Notes: generated by a model from the letters alone, not told the origin. Positions 27,150 through 36,962 are shown, counted from the first letter of the stretch. The stretch is DNA of 64,000 bases from Ornithinimicrobium flavum (GCF_004526345.1 NZ_CP038213.1:1116001-1180000), one strand, 5' to 3'. Program-made: numbers and translations.

Positions 27150-28817
27150 TCAGGACCGTCCGGCGACCTGACGCCGACGCAGCCCCAGGAGGCCGAGGGC
27201 GACCGCGACGACCGTCAGTGCTGCCAGCACCACCAGCGGGACGAGCGCCACGTCCTCGACCGGGACCTGGGCCGGGTGGCTCAACGGGGACAGGTCCACG
27301 ACCGCCTGCGGCACGTCCAGCAGCGTGGCGAAGGTGCCCGCGAAGACGATCAGGCCCACCATCGCCCAGCCGACCGGTGCCAGCAGGCCCGGGAGCCAGC
27401 CGTGCAGGAGGGCGGCCAGACCGAGCACGGCGAGCACCGCCGGGACGAGGTTGAGGTGCGCCACGGTGCTGTCGCCCGTGAGCGACGGGTCCCCGGTGAC
27501 GGCGGTCGCGGCCACCCCGGTGAGCACCCCGGTCACCACCATGATCAGCGTCGCCTCCACGGCAACCACCGCCAGGTGGGACCCGGCCCAGGCGGCCCTG
27601 CTGGTGGGCGTGGCCAGCACCAGCTCAGCACGACCGGCCGCCTCCTCCGCGCGCAGCGACTGCACCGCATACACGACGTAGGCGCAGGTCAGCATCGCGC
27701 TGAAGACCGACAGGAAGGCGACGTAGCCCAGCGTCATCTGCTCCGCCCCGAACATGGCCTGCATCTCGGGCGGAAGGGCGTCGGCGGAGTCGAGCATGAC
27801 CTGGGTGAAGGCGCCGTCGATCACCCCCAGGAAGAGGATGGCCGCGCCCCAGGCCAGCACCGGTCCCCGCTGGAGACGCAGCGCCAGGCCCCACGGAGAG
27901 CCCAGAGCGGCGCCACCACGTTCGTGGCCACGCCGGGTCGGCAGCAGCCCGGCCCCGAGGTCCCGACGACCCTGGAGCACGTAGGCGAGGGCGACCGTGG
28001 CGCCCGCGAGGGCGAGCAGGAGGAGCAGCGGCCACCACCGGTCGAGCACGTACGGCGCCGCCTGGGCACCCCAGCCCAGCGGCGACGCCCAGGACAGCGC
28101 GCTGCCGCCGGTGGCGACCATGTCGCCCAGGGCCCGCAGCGCGAAGGCGGCCCCGAGCACCAGACCTGCCAGACCGGCGGCGCCCCGCGAGTGGGCGCTC
28201 AGCTGGGCCGTGACGGCGGTGATCCCGGCGAAGGCGAGGCCGACCAGGCCGACGGACGCAGCGACGACCGCCGAGCCGGGGGCCGGATAGCCGTTGACGA
28301 GAGCGAGCATCCCGACCACCACGGCGGCCAGGACGTTCGTGACCACGGCCACGACGAGGGCCGCGGTGAGCGGCGCCTGCCGGCCGACCACGTCGGCCCG
28401 CACCAGCTCCGAGCGTCCGCTCTGCTCCTCCAGGCGGGTGTGCCGGGTGATGAGCATGATGTTCATCAGCGCGGCCAGCAGCAGCAGGTAGAGGAGGTAG
28501 CCGGCGGCGAAGAAGCTGGCGTGGGTGGGGTCCTCCATCCCGTAGGCGGGGCCGGTGAAGAGGCGGCCGACGGGCTGCTGCACCATCGGCGTCACCGCGG
28601 CCAGGTCGGCCTCGGTGGGGGCGAGCTGGGGCAGCGCGGCCCCGAGGTAGAGCATGAACAGACCCAGGCCGCCGACCCAGGCGGGCAGCTTGATGCGGTC
28701 CCGCCGCAGCATCAGGCGGACCAGGGTGGCGGTGCCTGTCGTGGGCCTGACGGACCGGTGCTCGGGGGCCGGGTCGATGACGTCCGGGCGGCGCGGGTGC
28801 GTGGTCGTCGTCCCCAT
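27150..28817 (-). CDS. ABC-2 type exporter permease (polyketide-antibiotic type)
   Basis: A 555-residue integral membrane protein with about twelve helices in two related halves, each a six-helix ABC-2 permease unit. The opening LMLRRDRIKLPAWVGGLGLF and the repeated ELVRADVVGRQAPL / ELVLATPTSRAAW loops are typical of permeases paired with drug-efflux ATPases in actinobacteria. Its ATG lies one base after the ATPase stop, so the two are coupled. It should form the membrane channel that exports an antibiotic or lipid-like compound. Confidence 0.85.
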   Translation of the reverse strand: MGTTTTHPRRPDVIDPAPEHRSVRPTTGTATLVRLMLRRDRIKLPAWVGGLGLFMLYLGAALPQLAPTEADLAAVTPMVQQPVGRLFTGPAYGMEDPTHASFFAAGYLLYLLLLAALMNIMLITRHTRLEEQSGRSELVRADVVGRQAPLTAALVVAVVTNVLAAVVVGMLALVNGYPAPGSAVVAASVGLVGLAFAGITAVTAQLSAHSRGAAGLAGLVLGAAFALRALGDMVATGGSALSWASPLGWGAQAAPYVLDRWWPLLLLLALAGATVALAYVLQGRRDLGAGLLPTRRGHERGGAALGSPWGLALRLQRGPVLAWGAAILFLGVIDGAFTQVMLDSADALPPEMQAMFGAEQMTLGYVAFLSVFSAMLTCAYVVYAVQSLRAEEAAGRAELVLATPTSRAAWAGSHLAVVAVEATLIMVVTGVLTGVAATAVTGDPSLTGDSTVAHLNLVPAVLAVLGLAALLHGWLPGLLAPVGWAMVGLIVFAGTFATLLDVPQAVVDLSPLSHPAQVPVEDVALVPLVVLAALTVVAVALGLLGLRRRQVAGRS

Positions 28818-28818
28818 C

Positions 28819-29738
28819 TCAGGCGACCTCCGCGTCCTGGCGCGAGGGCAGCTCGTCACCGTAGTGACGCATGAGCAGCTGCTCCAGCGTGGGCGGGTGT
28901 GCCACGATCGAGGTGACGCCCAGCCCGGCGAGCACCTGCAGGACCGGTTCGACCCGGTCGCCGTCGACGTCGAGCCGGACCTGGTCGCCGGAGCGCTCGA
29001 GCGCGTGCACACCGGGCAGGTCGGCGAGCCCGTCGGCGGGCCGCCGCAGGGAGGCCACGACGGTGGTGCGGGACATGTGCCGCAGGTCCTGCAGCGTCCC
29101 GCTCTCGGCGACCCGACCGGCCCGGATGATGGAGACCCGGTCGGCGAGGACCTCTACCTGGGCCAGGATGTGGCTCGAGAGCAGGACGGTGGGCCCTGCG
29201 GCGCGGCCTCGCGGATGCACTCCTGGAAGACGACCTCCATCAGCGGGTCCAGCCCGGCGGTGGGCTCGTCGAGGAGCAGCAGGTCCACGGGGGAGGCGAG
29301 CGCGGCCACGAGGGCCACCTTCTGCCGGTTGCCCTTGGAGTAGGTGCGCGCCTTCTTGCCGGGGTCGAGATCGAAACGCTCGACCAGATCGTCGCGGCGG
29401 GCCCGGTCGAGGGTGCCGCGCAAGCGGGCGAAGAGGTCGATGGCCTCGCCACCGGTCAGGTTGGGCCACAGCTCGACGTCGCCGGGCACGTAGGCCAGCC
29501 GGCGGTGCAGCCGGACCGCCTCGTCCCAGGGGTCCTGGCCGAAGAGCCGGGCGGTGCCCCCGTCGGCCTTGAGCAGACCGAGGAGCACCCGGATCGTCGT
29601 GGACTTCCCGGCCCCGTTGGGCCCGAGGAACCCGTGCACCTCGCCCGGTTCGACGCTCAGGTCGAGCCCGTCGAGGGCGCGGGTGGCGCCGAAGGTCTTG
29701 ACCAGTCCCTCGGTGAGGATGACGGGTGTGGTGCTCAT
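28819..29738 (-). pseudogene. ABC exporter ATPase, frameshifted
   Basis: About 306 residues: Walker [10 protein letters not shown] near residue 41, signature region [16 protein letters not shown], Walker [14 protein letters not shown]. The frame breaks near 29190; adding one G restores [21 protein letters not shown] (the His-switch segment). The tail is the DUF4162-like region of drug-exporter ATPases. The start ATG 29738 overlaps the TetR stop by four bases, so regulator, ATPase and permease form one operon. Confidence 0.88.
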
Positions 29739-30445
29739 GTTGCGTCCTTCTGGTCGGGGTGGTCGGGGTTCTCGGTCTGGTCGGGGTCCCCGGGAGGTCC
29801 GTCCGACGCTCCTGCGTGCAGGTCCGGGCCACCGTCGCCACGGGCGGCGATCGCCTCCTCGGTCAGCACCCCCGAGGTGAGGATCTCCGAGGCCGGGAGG
29901 ATGTAGGGCAGCACGTCGCCACCCTCCCCGAGCACGTCGGCGCCGAGCATCCGGTGCAGCTGCTCGTGCAGGATGAGGACGCCCATCGACCAGAGGGTGA
30001 GGACGACCATCCGGGCGCGGGGGTCCGCGGTGGGGCGGACCATGCCGGCGCGCTCGGCCTCGGCGGTGTACTGCAGAGCACTGTCCACCAGGTCGTCCAT
30101 CAGCGCGTCCAGGTGCGGGCTGCCCTCGACGAGGACCCGGGCCAGGTAGCGCAGGACGGAGCGTCCCTCGTCCATCCGCGAAACCATCGACACCAGGTCG
30201 GCGCCCGGGCCCTCCGCCATGGCCCGGCTCTTGGTCTCCCGGATGGTCCGCACGACCTGCTCGTCGCAGGCCTCCCGCAGGCCCTCCTTGGTGCCGTAGT
30301 GGTGGATGACCAGCGCCGGGGACACCCCGGCCTGTGCGGCGATCGCCTTCAGGCTGGTGCCCCGCACGCCCTGCGCGCCGAAGAGCTCGACGGCCACGGT
30401 GAGGATGCGGTCGCGGGCCGTGGGGGATTCATCCTGACTGAACAC
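29735..30445 (-). CDS. TetR family regulator of the ABC exporter
   Basis: A 236-residue TetR repressor. The helix-turn-helix is at residues about 12 to 55 ([43 protein letters not shown], cited by its flanking motifs RDRIL and HHYGTK). The C-terminal ligand domain is helical and ends in a Pro/Asp-rich tail. GTG start 30445. It is the first gene of the exporter operon and two inverted repeats lie at and just before its start, so it very likely represses its own operon until the exported drug binds. Confidence 0.9.
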   Translation of the reverse strand: MFSQDESPTARDRILTVAVELFGAQGVRGTSLKAIAAQAGVSPALVIHHYGTKEGLREACDEQVVRTIRETKSRAMAEGPGADLVSMVSRMDEGRSVLRYLARVLVEGSPHLDALMDDLVDSALQYTAEAERAGMVRPTADPRARMVVLTLWSMGVLILHEQLHRMLGADVLGEGGDVLPYILPASEILTSGVLTEEAIAARGDGGPDLHAGASDGPPGDPDQTENPDHPDQKDAT

Positions 30446-30475
30446 ACAGTCAGCCTAGACTGAACGAGCGTTCAG
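30435..30475 (-). promoter_or_regulatory. Operator region of the TetR-exporter operon
   Basis: Two inverted repeats: CTGAACG-AG-CGTTCAG at 30460 to 30475 (perfect 7-bp arms) and TGACTG-N6-CAGTCA at 30435 to 30452, the latter spanning the GTG start at 30445. Both share a CTGA core. Perfect dyads next to a tetR gene are usual autoregulatory operators. Confidence 0.7.
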
Positions 30476-30621
30476 CCGCAAGGGGTGGAGCAGACGAGGG
30501 AGGGCCTGGGCGGCGCTCCCGCCAGGTCGAGACCAGGGTCCGGAGCCGCGAGGGAAGCACCAGGGCCTCGCCGTGCTTGTCACTGGAGCGTGTCCCGCGC
30601 ACCCCGACACGAAGGACCCCC

Positions 30622-31440
30622 ATGACCGACCAGCAGACGATCGTTCTCACCGGCGCCAGCGACGGCATCGGCGCCGCAGCTGCCCGCCAGCTCGCCGAGC
30701 ATGGGCACCGGGTGGTGGTCGTCGGGCGCTCGCCGGAGAAGACCGCGGCTGTCGCCGAGGAGATCGGCGCGCCCTTCCACGTCGCGGACTTCGCCGACCT
30801 CGCCCAGGTGCGGGCCCTCGCCGAGGAGCTCACGGCATACCCGCGGATCGACGTGCTCGCCAACAACGCCGGCGGCATCTTCACCCGGGAGACGACCGTC
30901 GACGGTGTCGAGAAGACGTTCCAGGTCAACCACCTGGCACCGTTCCTGCTGACCCACCTGCTGATGGACCGGCTCGTCGAGGCGGACGCGAAGGTCATCC
31001 AGACCTCGAGCATCGGGCATCGCGCCTTCGGGAGGATCGACCTGGACGACCTGGACAACAGCCGGGCGTGGAACGCCAACAAGGCCTACGGCGACGCCAA
31101 GCTGGCCAACGTGCTGTTCACCAAGGAGCTGCACCGCCGGTACGCCGACCAGGGCGTCAGCGCGGCGGCCTTCCACCCCGGCGGCATCGCGACCAACTTC
31201 GCCAACGACACCAGCAGCGTGATGCGGTTCGCCTACCACACCCCGATCCGCCACCTCATGACGAGCGTCGAGACGGGGGGCCGGCGGCTGGTGTGGCTCG
31301 CCGAGGGCACCCCCGGGGTGACGTGGCGGTCGGGGGAGTACTACGAGAGGAACAAGCCCGGCAAGGTCAACCCGCAGGTCCACGACGAGGACCTGGCGCG
31401 AGGGCTGTGGAAGCGCAGCGAGGCGATGCTCGGCCTGTGA
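30622..31440 (+). CDS. Short-chain dehydrogenase/reductase
   Basis: A 272-residue Rossmann-fold oxidoreductase of the retinol-dehydrogenase-like SDR group. The coenzyme loop GASDGIGAA (residues about 10 to 18), NNAGG, the catalytic Ser region VIQTSSIGH and Y-x3-K (AYGDAKLAN) are present. Arg after VVVGR suggests NADP use. Substrate unknown. GAAGGA lies six bases before ATG 30622. It is divergent from the TetR operon. Confidence 0.88.
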   Translation: MTDQQTIVLTGASDGIGAAAARQLAEHGHRVVVVGRSPEKTAAVAEEIGAPFHVADFADLAQVRALAEELTAYPRIDVLANNAGGIFTRETTVDGVEKTFQVNHLAPFLLTHLLMDRLVEADAKVIQTSSIGHRAFGRIDLDDLDNSRAWNANKAYGDAKLANVLFTKELHRRYADQGVSAAAFHPGGIATNFANDTSSVMRFAYHTPIRHLMTSVETGGRRLVWLAEGTPGVTWRSGEYYERNKPGKVNPQVHDEDLARGLWKRSEAMLGL

Positions 31441-31513
31441 GGCCGGCCGCTGTCGGACCTCGCCCGTAGGCTCCGGTCATGAGCAAGGGTGCTTGGACAG
31501 GCAGAGGTATGAC

Positions 31514-33181
31514 GTGGGCGCGCGACTGATCCCGGCGGAGCCGGTCTTCGTCAACAACGCGGAGGGGGAGGTGTGCGAGCGGCTCGTGCGCAACCTGGGT
31601 GACGACGACGTCGTCCTGGCGAACCTCCGGCTGACCGATCACCACCAGGACCACGAGGCCGATCTCGTCGTCCTCATGCCGGGGGCGGGCCTCGTCGTGG
31701 TGGAGGTCAAGGGCGGCAGCGTGGAGGTCGACGGCGACGGCCGGTGGTCGCAGCACGGCGGGGGCCGGTCACGCAGGATCGACCCGGTCGGGCAGGCCCG
31801 GCGCTCCAAGCACGCCCTGCGGGAGTACGTCCAGGCCGACCCCCGCTGGCGCGACTCCTCCCGCACCCGGGTGCGGTGGGCGCACACGGTCGTGACGCCG
31901 TACAGCAGCGTCCCCGACGACTTCTCCCTGCCCGACTGCGGCCGCGACATGATCCACGGCCGGGAGGACCAGCCGCACCTGGCCCAACGGGTGCGGGCGG
32001 TCGCCCGGTCGCAGGAGACCAACTGGCGCGAGCCGACCCGCGACGACGTGGACCTGGTCGTGGAGATCCTCAGCGGCCGGAGCCTCATGGTGCGCGACGT
32101 GGTTGCCGAGTCCGACGACCGGGAGGCGCGCGCGGACCGGCTCACCCAGGAGCAGGCGATGATCCTGTCGGTCACCCGCCTGCTCCACCGGGTCGAGGTG
32201 CGGGGCGGCGCGGGCAGCGGCAAGACCGTGCTGGCGATGGCGCAGGCCAAGCAGCTCACGCGTGGTTTCGCTGGGCAGAAACCGCAACGGGTCGCGCTGC
32301 TGTGCTACTCGATCGGGCTGGGGGAGTGGTTCAACCGGGCCTTCGAGGGTGAGCTGCGCAAGTCCCGGCCGGCCTTCATCGGCCGGTTCGAGGAGCTCGC
32401 GCGGGCGTGGGGGGCGCAGATCCACGCCGACCGCAACGACTCCGACTTCTGGGAGAAGGAGCTGCCGGCGCGGATGGCGGAGCTGGCCGACGAGCTGCCG
32501 GAGGGGAAGAAGTTCGACGCGATCATCGTCGACGAGGCGCAGGACTTCGCGGAGGACTGGTGGGTGCCGCTGCTCGCGGCGCTCAAGGACCCCGACGAGG
32601 GCGGGCTCTACGTCTACTCCGACGAGAACCAGAAGGTCTTCGAGCGCTTCGGTCGTCCCCCGGTCGCCCTCGTGCCGCTGGTCCTGGACCACAACCTGCG
32701 CAACACCCGGCAGATCGCCGAGAGCTTCGGCCCGTTGGCCCCCATGCGGATGCGCCCGCTGGGCGGCGAGGGGCCGCAGGTGCGCTTCGTGCAGGCCTCG
32801 GCGCACGACGCGCTGGGCGTGGCCGACGACGAGGTCGAGGCGCTGCTCGACGACGGCTGGCCGACGCAGCACGTCGCGCTCATCACCACCGGCAGCCGGC
32901 ACCCGGAGCAGACCTCGCGCCAGGAGCAGCTGGAGCAGGAGGGTTACTGGCGCACCTTCTGGGAGTCCGACGACGTCTTCTACGGTCACGTGCTGGGCTG
33001 CAAGGGGCTGGAGCGCCGTGCGGTCGTGCTCTGCGTCAACGAGGACGGCACCCGCGACCGGTCCCGCGAGCGGCTCTACGTCGGCCTCTCGCGCGCCACG
33101 GACCAGCTGGTCGTCGTCGGGGACGCCGCCGCGATCCGCTCGATGGGTGGCGAGGAGACCCTGCGCCGCCTCGGCGTGTGA
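31514..33181 (+). CDS. NERD-domain / UvrD-like helicase protein
   Basis: About 555 residues. Residues 1 to about 130 are a NERD (nuclease-related) domain with DHEADLVVLMPGAGLVVVEVKGG, which gives the restriction-like D-x-n-E-x-K core. Residues about 210 to the end are an SF1/UvrD-type ATPase: Walker A GGAGSGKT, Walker B VDEAQDF, RNTRQIAESF, and GLSRATDQLVVVGD. It may process damaged or foreign DNA. GTG 31514 has AGAGG six bases ahead. However, a leaderless promoter (TAGGCT at 31467) points to ATG 31479, and one lost base near 31492 would join that start in frame. Confidence 0.82.
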   Translation: MGARLIPAEPVFVNNAEGEVCERLVRNLGDDDVVLANLRLTDHHQDHEADLVVLMPGAGLVVVEVKGGSVEVDGDGRWSQHGGGRSRRIDPVGQARRSKHALREYVQADPRWRDSSRTRVRWAHTVVTPYSSVPDDFSLPDCGRDMIHGREDQPHLAQRVRAVARSQETNWREPTRDDVDLVVEILSGRSLMVRDVVAESDDREARADRLTQEQAMILSVTRLLHRVEVRGGAGSGKTVLAMAQAKQLTRGFAGQKPQRVALLCYSIGLGEWFNRAFEGELRKSRPAFIGRFEELARAWGAQIHADRNDSDFWEKELPARMAELADELPEGKKFDAIIVDEAQDFAEDWWVPLLAALKDPDEGGLYVYSDENQKVFERFGRPPVALVPLVLDHNLRNTRQIAESFGPLAPMRMRPLGGEGPQVRFVQASAHDALGVADDEVEALLDDGWPTQHVALITTGSRHPEQTSRQEQLEQEGYWRTFWESDDVFYGHVLGCKGLERRAVVLCVNEDGTRDRSRERLYVGLSRATDQLVVVGDAAAIRSMGGEETLRRLGV

Positions 33182-33202
33182 GGACGGCGCAGGGTATGCC
33201 GC

Positions 33203-33639
33203 TCACCGCCCCGGCAGCTGGGCCAGCACGTCGCCGTAGAAGGTGACCTGGGTCCCCGCCGGCAGGCCCGTCTCAGGGTCGTCGGAGGGGAGGATGAAGA
33301 AGGTCTCGTAGGAGCAGATCGTCTGTGGGCGGGGGTTGCGACCGGCGACCGCGCCGTTGCCCTTGTAGTCCGCCTCGCCGAACTGGATCTCGACGATGTC
33401 GCCCTCCGGTGTCACGGCGACGGCGCCACCGCCGAGGAAGGCGAGAGGCAGCAGCACGCCGGGCTCACCCACGAGGTGACCGGGGGTGAAGGGGCCGTTG
33501 CCGCTCGTCCAGATCGTGTAGGACTGGCCGTTGTCGCAGTCGAGGTCGAGGTACTCCGCGTTCGGCGGGGCGGCGGTGGCGGCACCCGCGCCTCTAGCAG
33601 GAGAAGGGTGGCGGCGGCGGTGGCGATCGTGGTGCGCAT
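33203..33639 (-). pseudogene. Secreted protein, frameshifted in the signal-peptide region
   Basis: ATG 33639 with GGAGA at five bases begins RTTIATAAATLLLL, a signal peptide. One lost base near 33595 must be restored to read GAATAAPPNAEYLDLDCDNG and then PFTPGHLVGEPGVLLPLAFLGGG to the stop at 33203. The mature protein is about 120 residues, has two Cys (LDCDNG, ICSYETF) that may form a disulfide, and is of unknown function. The frame loss would remove secretion if real. Confidence 0.7.
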
Positions 33640-33715
33640 GGAAGTCTCCGTGAGGTCGGAGGGGCCCCGATGGTCCCTACCCGGTCGACCGTAGGACCGG
33701 CGCCGACGGAGGCAC

Positions 33716-33735
33716 CATACGCAGTGGTGCGTATG
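33716..33735 (-). terminator. Hairpin after the methyltransferase gene
   Basis: CATACGCA and TGCGTATG pair perfectly around GTGG. The hairpin begins 22 bases beyond the methyltransferase stop and lies before the secreted-protein gene on the same strand. No T tract follows. Confidence 0.45.
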
Positions 33736-33757
33736 TGCGGTCTCGTGCGCGCCCCGC

Positions 33758-34474
33758 TCAGACGGCCTCGAGCGCGAAGAAGAGGAAGCCGATGAAGGCC
33801 CGCCCGCGCAGGGGCGGCAGCAGCTCCGGAGGGGTGTCCGGCGCCGGCGACGGCTCGGTGATCGCGGTGATGCGGAAGCGGCGGAGGCGAAGGCCGCAGC
33901 CATGTCGTGCAGCGGCCGGTGCCAGAAGGTCAGCACCGCCGCCCGCCCGTCGAAGGTGTAGTCCTCGGTGTACTGCGTGACGGAGAAGTAGTCGGCCTGG
34001 GGGTAGACGATGGTGTAGGCGCCGGGGTGGTTCACCGACACCAGCAGCCGACCCCCCGGCCTCAGCACCCGCCGCAGCTCGGTGAGCGGCCCGGACCAGT
34101 CCTGCAGGTAGTGCAGCACGAGCGAGGCGACCACCAGGTCGAACTCGGCGTCGCCGAAGGGCAGCGGTTCACCGAGATCGGCCTCGTGCAGGTCGGCCTC
34201 CTCGCCCAGCCTGCGGCGGGCCAGGTCGACCATCGCCGCGCTCGCCGTCGACGCCGCTCACGGCCGCGCCCCGGTCGAGCGGGCCGCCGACAGCGGCCCG
34301 GAGCCGCATCCCGCGTCGAGGACCCGCAGACCGGAGACGTCCCCCGGCCAGACGCAGCATCTCGGGCCGCTCTAGTAGGCGTTGAAGAGGCTCGACTCGT
34401 TCTCAGCGGCGTAGGCGGCCGCGAAGCTGTCGTAGGCGGGCCGTGCCGGTCGTCTCGTTCTCGGCGGAGGACAT
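33758..34474 (-). pseudogene. Class I SAM-dependent methyltransferase, several frameshifts
   Basis: Fragments in all three minus frames reconstruct one methyltransferase: PAYDSFAAAYAAENESSLFN, then RVLDAGCGSGPLSAA (motif I), VSGVD, MVDLARRRLGEEADLHEADL, FDLVVASLVLHYLQDW, LRPGGRLLVSVNHP, and a tail GFRITAITEPSPAPDTPPEL ending EAV at 33758. At least five indels are needed, at about 34440, 34378, 34340, 34285 and 33885. The substrate is unknown. Indel density here is the highest in the window together with the next gene. Confidence 0.75.
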
Positions 34475-34641
34475 CTGCCATGTCTAACCGCTCGGCTGGC
34501 GCTGGCGGGGACGGCGCGCTGAGCGCTCGTCCCGGTCTCGGGCGCGCGAGCAAGGTCGCGACACGCCGGGCCGGACGACCTCCCAGGGTGCATGTGAACC
34601 CATCAGGTCGGTCTGGGCGGGCGAGTCTCGACCCGCAGGCG

Positions 34642-35996
34642 TCAGGTGGCTGGGTCGTCGGGCTGAGACGGGCGGGACAGCCCGGGCAGCAGCGCCTGGC
34701 CCTCCCGCAGCGCCTGCATGGCCCCGGGGGTGCTGGCCGATCAACGCGTGCCCCTTGCGGCGGTAGCGGACGAGCTGCAGGGCTCCGAGGGCCCAGAACG
34801 GGAACTGCACCGCCATCGCGACCCGGAAGTCGGCCAGCTCGTAGGTCGCGGGACCGCCGGGGACCGGTGGTCCAGGATCAGCCCGATGAGCCCGATCGTC
34901 ATCAGGGAGGCGACGAACCCGCCGACGTTGATCATCCCGCTCGCCGGCCGTAGCGCTCGGAGGGGTGGAAGGTGCGGGCCAGGTCGAAGCTGACCATCGA
35001 CCCCGGCCCACCCACGGCCGTGACCATCACCATGACCACGAGCAGCACAGGGGTGCGGGGCCCGGCCAGAGCAGCACCACGGCCCACGTGGGGCGATGGC
35101 GGCCACCAGGAGCAGGACCAGCGACGAGCGGTGGTAGGGGACCCGGCTGGTCAGCACCCCGATGAGAGGGCCCGCCACCATCGCGGTCACGGTCATCAGG
35201 ATGAGCATCCCGCTGGCCACCGTCGACTCCAGACCCTGCGCGATGAGGAACGGATAGCCCCACAGCATGGTGAAGACCGTCGGCCCGAACTGCGAGGAGA
35301 AGTGGACCCACAGGCCCAGCCGGGTCCCGGGGTTGCCCCATACCTCGGCCATGGTCCGGGCCAGCGCGCGGATCTTGATGCGCTCGACGACCTCACCGGT
35401 GTAGGGGGAGTCGCGCACGAGCAGCAGCAGCGCGATGCCCAGCACGACCCCGGCCCCGGCGGCGATGCCGTAGGACCAGGTCCAGCCGAAGCGAGCCAGC
35501 GCCGCGCCAGCGGGGTCGCGGCGGCGACCGCCCCGAGCTGACCGACCATGCTGGTCAGCTGGGTGACCATCGGAGCCTGCTTGACGCGGAACCACAGGGC
35601 GATGAGCCGCAGGAGGCTGGTGAAGACCATGGCGTCCCCGCAGCCCAGCAGGACACGGGCCGCGACGCCCGCCTCGAAGGTGCCGGCGAAGGCGAACCAG
35701 AACTGGCCGGCGGTCATCAGCGTGAGACCGACCAGCATGAGCAGCTTCGACCCGTAGCGGTCGATGAGCACGCCGACGGGGATCTGCATGGCCGCGTACA
35801 CGGCCAGCTGCAGGACCGTGAAGGTGGACAGCTGGGCGGCGGTGATGTCGAACCGCTCGGCGGCCACGATCCCCGCCACGGACAACGAGGTGCGGTGGAA
35901 GACGGCCAGGGTGTAGACGCTCAGGCCCACCAGCCAGATCACCCAGGCGCGACGCCGCCCGATGTTGTGCACCTGTCGCCGGAGCTGAGCAGCCAT
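34642..35996 (-). pseudogene. MFS transporter, many frameshifts
   Basis: Fragments reconstruct a twelve-helix major-facilitator protein of about 450 residues: RRAWVIWLVGLSVYTLAVFH, then PVGVLIDRYGSKLLM (loop 2-3 motif), FGWTWSYGIAAGAGVVLG, WVHFSSQFGPTVFTMLWGYP, ASGMINVGGFVASLMTIGL, and PFWALGALQLVRYRRKGHAL. Frame changes are needed near 35515, 35087, 35055, 34949, 34863 and 34727. The stop is taken at 34642 (LPGLSRPSQPDDPAT). Substrate unknown. ATG 35996 is divergent from the VOC genes. Confidence 0.78.
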
Positions 35997-36052
35997 CGTG
36001 CGTCCCGTCCCTCCTCTCCGGTGGCGGTGCCCGCGGCACCAGGCTCAGTATG

Positions 36053-36079
36053 GGGTCGTGCCCCTCCGGGGCACGACCC
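36053..36079. promoter_or_regulatory. Perfect 12-bp-arm palindrome between divergent genes
   Basis: GGGTCGTGCCCC and GGGGCACGACCC are exact inverted copies separated by TCC. It lies in the 110-bp gap between the MFS start (35996) and the VOC start (36107). It could be an operator for both or an RNA hairpin in the VOC leader. Confidence 0.6.
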
Positions 36080-36106
36080 GTCCTGCCGACCATCGGAGGA
36101 GGCGTG

Positions 36107-36536
36107 GTGCACCCTCGCATCAACGTGATCACCCTGGCCGTGACCGACCTCGACCGGTCGCTCGGCTTCTACCGGGCTGGAGTCGCCGGGGGTGGTCGGC
36201 ACCGAGTTCCCCGGGGACGCGAGCAGCCCGGCGGGGGACGTCGCGATGTTCGAGCTCGAGGGCGGTCTGGTGCTGGCCCTCTACCCCCGCACCGAGCTGG
36301 CCAAGGACGCCAACGTCGCGGTCGGCCCGCCGAGCAGCGGAGAGTTCAGCATCGGGCAGATCGTCGGGACGGTGTCGGAGGTCGACGCGGCGCTGGCCGA
36401 GGCCCTGGCGGCGGGGGCCACCTGGACCGAGGAGCCGTACGAACGCCCCTGGGGCATGTACTCCGGCTACTTCCGCGACCCCGACGGCCACCTGTGGGAG
36501 ATCGTCTGCGACACCAGCGCGAAGGCGGACCTCTAG
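36107..36536 (+). pseudogene. VOC (glyoxalase-like) protein, frameshifted
   Basis: About 143 residues of the vicinal-oxygen-chelate fold: INVITLAVTDLDRSLGFYR at the N-terminus, then FPGDASSPAGDVAMFELEGG, and the C-terminal WGMYSGYFRDPDGHLWEIV with the metal-ligand Glu. The frame shifts by +1 near 36178, just after GFYR, joining to GLESPGVVGTEFPGD. GTG 36107 has GGAGGA upstream; GTG 36104 is also possible. Metalloenzyme or drug-binding role cannot be told apart. Confidence 0.8.
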
Positions 36537-36545
36537 GCTGCCCGG

Positions 36546-36962
36546 ATGACCGCACTGGCGCCCTACCTCTTCCTGCCCGGCACCGCCCGCGAGGCGCTGA
36601 CCTTCTGGGCCGACGTCTTCGGCGGAACGGCGCAGGTGCACTCCCTGGCCGACTTCGGCAGGTCGGACGGTCCGCCGGAGGCCGTCGCCCACGGTGAGCT
36701 GACGGGGGGACCGGTCACGCTGTTCGCCGCCGACGCGACCGGGGACCAGGCGCCGTTCCGCTGCGAGGGCCTGCTGCTCTCCCTCCTGGGCGCCGCGCCC
36801 CCCGCGACGCTGCACGAGTGGTTCGCGAGGCTCGCCGAGGGCGGTCAGGTCGTGGACGACCTGCAGACCCGCCCCTGGGGGGCCACGGACGGCCAGGTCG
36901 TCGACCGCTACGGCCTGTCCTGGCTCATCGGCTACGAGGAGCAGGAGCCGGACTCCCGCTGA
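36546..36962 (+). CDS. VOC family protein, PhnB-like
   Basis: A 138-residue VOC protein of the PhnB / 3-demethylubiquinone-methyltransferase-like group: APYLFLPGTAREALTFWADVFGG at the start, TLFAADA in the middle, and WGATDGQVVDRYGLSWLIGY at the end. Probably a small metal- or ligand-binding protein. A TAGGCT -10 box sits six bases before ATG 36546, so it may have its own leaderless promoter although it follows the previous VOC gene by nine bases. Its end overlaps the convergent DUF5655 gene by 31 bases. Confidence 0.85.
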   Translation: MTALAPYLFLPGTAREALTFWADVFGGTAQVHSLADFGRSDGPPEAVAHGELTGGPVTLFAADATGDQAPFRCEGLLLSLLGAAPPATLHEWFARLAEGGQVVDDLQTRPWGATDGQVVDRYGLSWLIGYEEQEPDSR

